Positions 5,105-5,187 of a DNA stretch of 5,187 bases are shown here, one piece after another. The stretch covers positions 1 to 5,187 of the forward strand of contig CABRXX010000104.1 of NCBI GenBank assembly GCA_902475025.1, in the 5' to 3' direction. The stretch comes from Merdiplasma sp905207905 (GTDB lineage Bacteria > Bacillota > Clostridia > Lachnospirales > Lachnospiraceae). A program made the translations under genes and the position numbers. Within the stretch, counting starts at the first letter, position 1, and each line of letters begins with the position of its first letter. The notes beneath the pieces were generated by a model. It saw nothing but the letters and a program-made list of their open reading frames with translations. It was not told the origin of the DNA and did no database searches.

Positions 5105-5187
5105 GGCTGTCGCAAACAGCACAGCAGCTTCAATAAGTTTCTTACTCTTTGCATCTCTTGGCTGAGACAGGGAAAAACAAATTGAAA
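5105..5187 (+). promoter_or_regulatory. Probable ribosomal protein L21 (rplU) mRNA leader, cut by window edge
   Basis: The transcript from the 5071-5099 promoter begins with at least 80 nt without a start codon preceded by a good SD site. RNase E/G genes in Clostridia are commonly followed by rplU, the ysxB-type protease gene and rpmA, and Firmicutes rplU mRNAs carry a conserved leader (the L21 leader family), so this is the natural candidate. A local hairpin GCTGT/ACAGC (5106-5110 with 5116-5120, 5-nt loop) competes with a long-range helix CTGTC/GACAG (5107-5111 with 5166-5170). Inside the latter, CAGC (5125-5128) can pair with GCTG (5161-5164). Identity rests on context and visible pairing; rplU itself is outside the window. 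Confidence 0.6.

Overview
The window looks like a chromosomal segment of a Gram-positive Clostridia, most likely a member of the Lachnospiraceae. This rests on the moderate G+C content, strong Shine-Dalgarno (SD) sites, a tRNA without an encoded CCA end, a decayed sigma factor of a type common in that family, and the gene order radical SAM protein / DUF2344 protein / RNase E/G followed by what should be the ribosomal protein L21 operon. All recognised genes are on the + strand. No phage, insertion sequence or CRISPR array is visible.

Layout. Positions 1-20 are the 3' end of a tRNA, probably tRNA-Gly, followed by a strong rho-independent terminator (30-78). A short accessory stretch holds a 68-residue charged protein of unknown function (137-343) and the remains of an ECF-type sigma factor that has lost both ends and an internal piece (370-645). 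Positions 646-990 carry no gene. They contain a good sigma-A promoter (655-683), and about 184 nt immediately downstream of it fold into two sizeable RNA domains (690-873). No terminator separates this RNA from the next gene, so it is either a long structured 5' leader or a separate small RNA.

The core is a three-gene operon joined by two 4-nt ATGA overlaps: a cobalamin-binding-type radical SAM enzyme of the TIGR03960 family (991-2982), its DUF2344/TIGR03936 partner (2979-3689), and a short RNase E/G (3686-4963) that keeps the catalytic aspartates and 5'-end-sensing residues but lacks the zinc-link. The first two proteins are a conserved pair of unknown reaction. Their tight coupling to an RNA-processing enzyme beside ribosomal protein genes suggests, but does not prove, a role in RNA or ribosome maturation.

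The end of the window (4964-5187) is the control region of the next operon: four A-tracts at roughly helical spacing (5027-5066), a TTGACA-N17-TATTCT promoter (5071-5099), and a leader with mutually exclusive pairings that probably precedes rplU, whose start lies beyond the window.

The best candidate for something undescribed is the structured RNA at 690-873. Next is the radical SAM/DUF2344/RNase E/G module, whose biochemical role I cannot assign from sequence.
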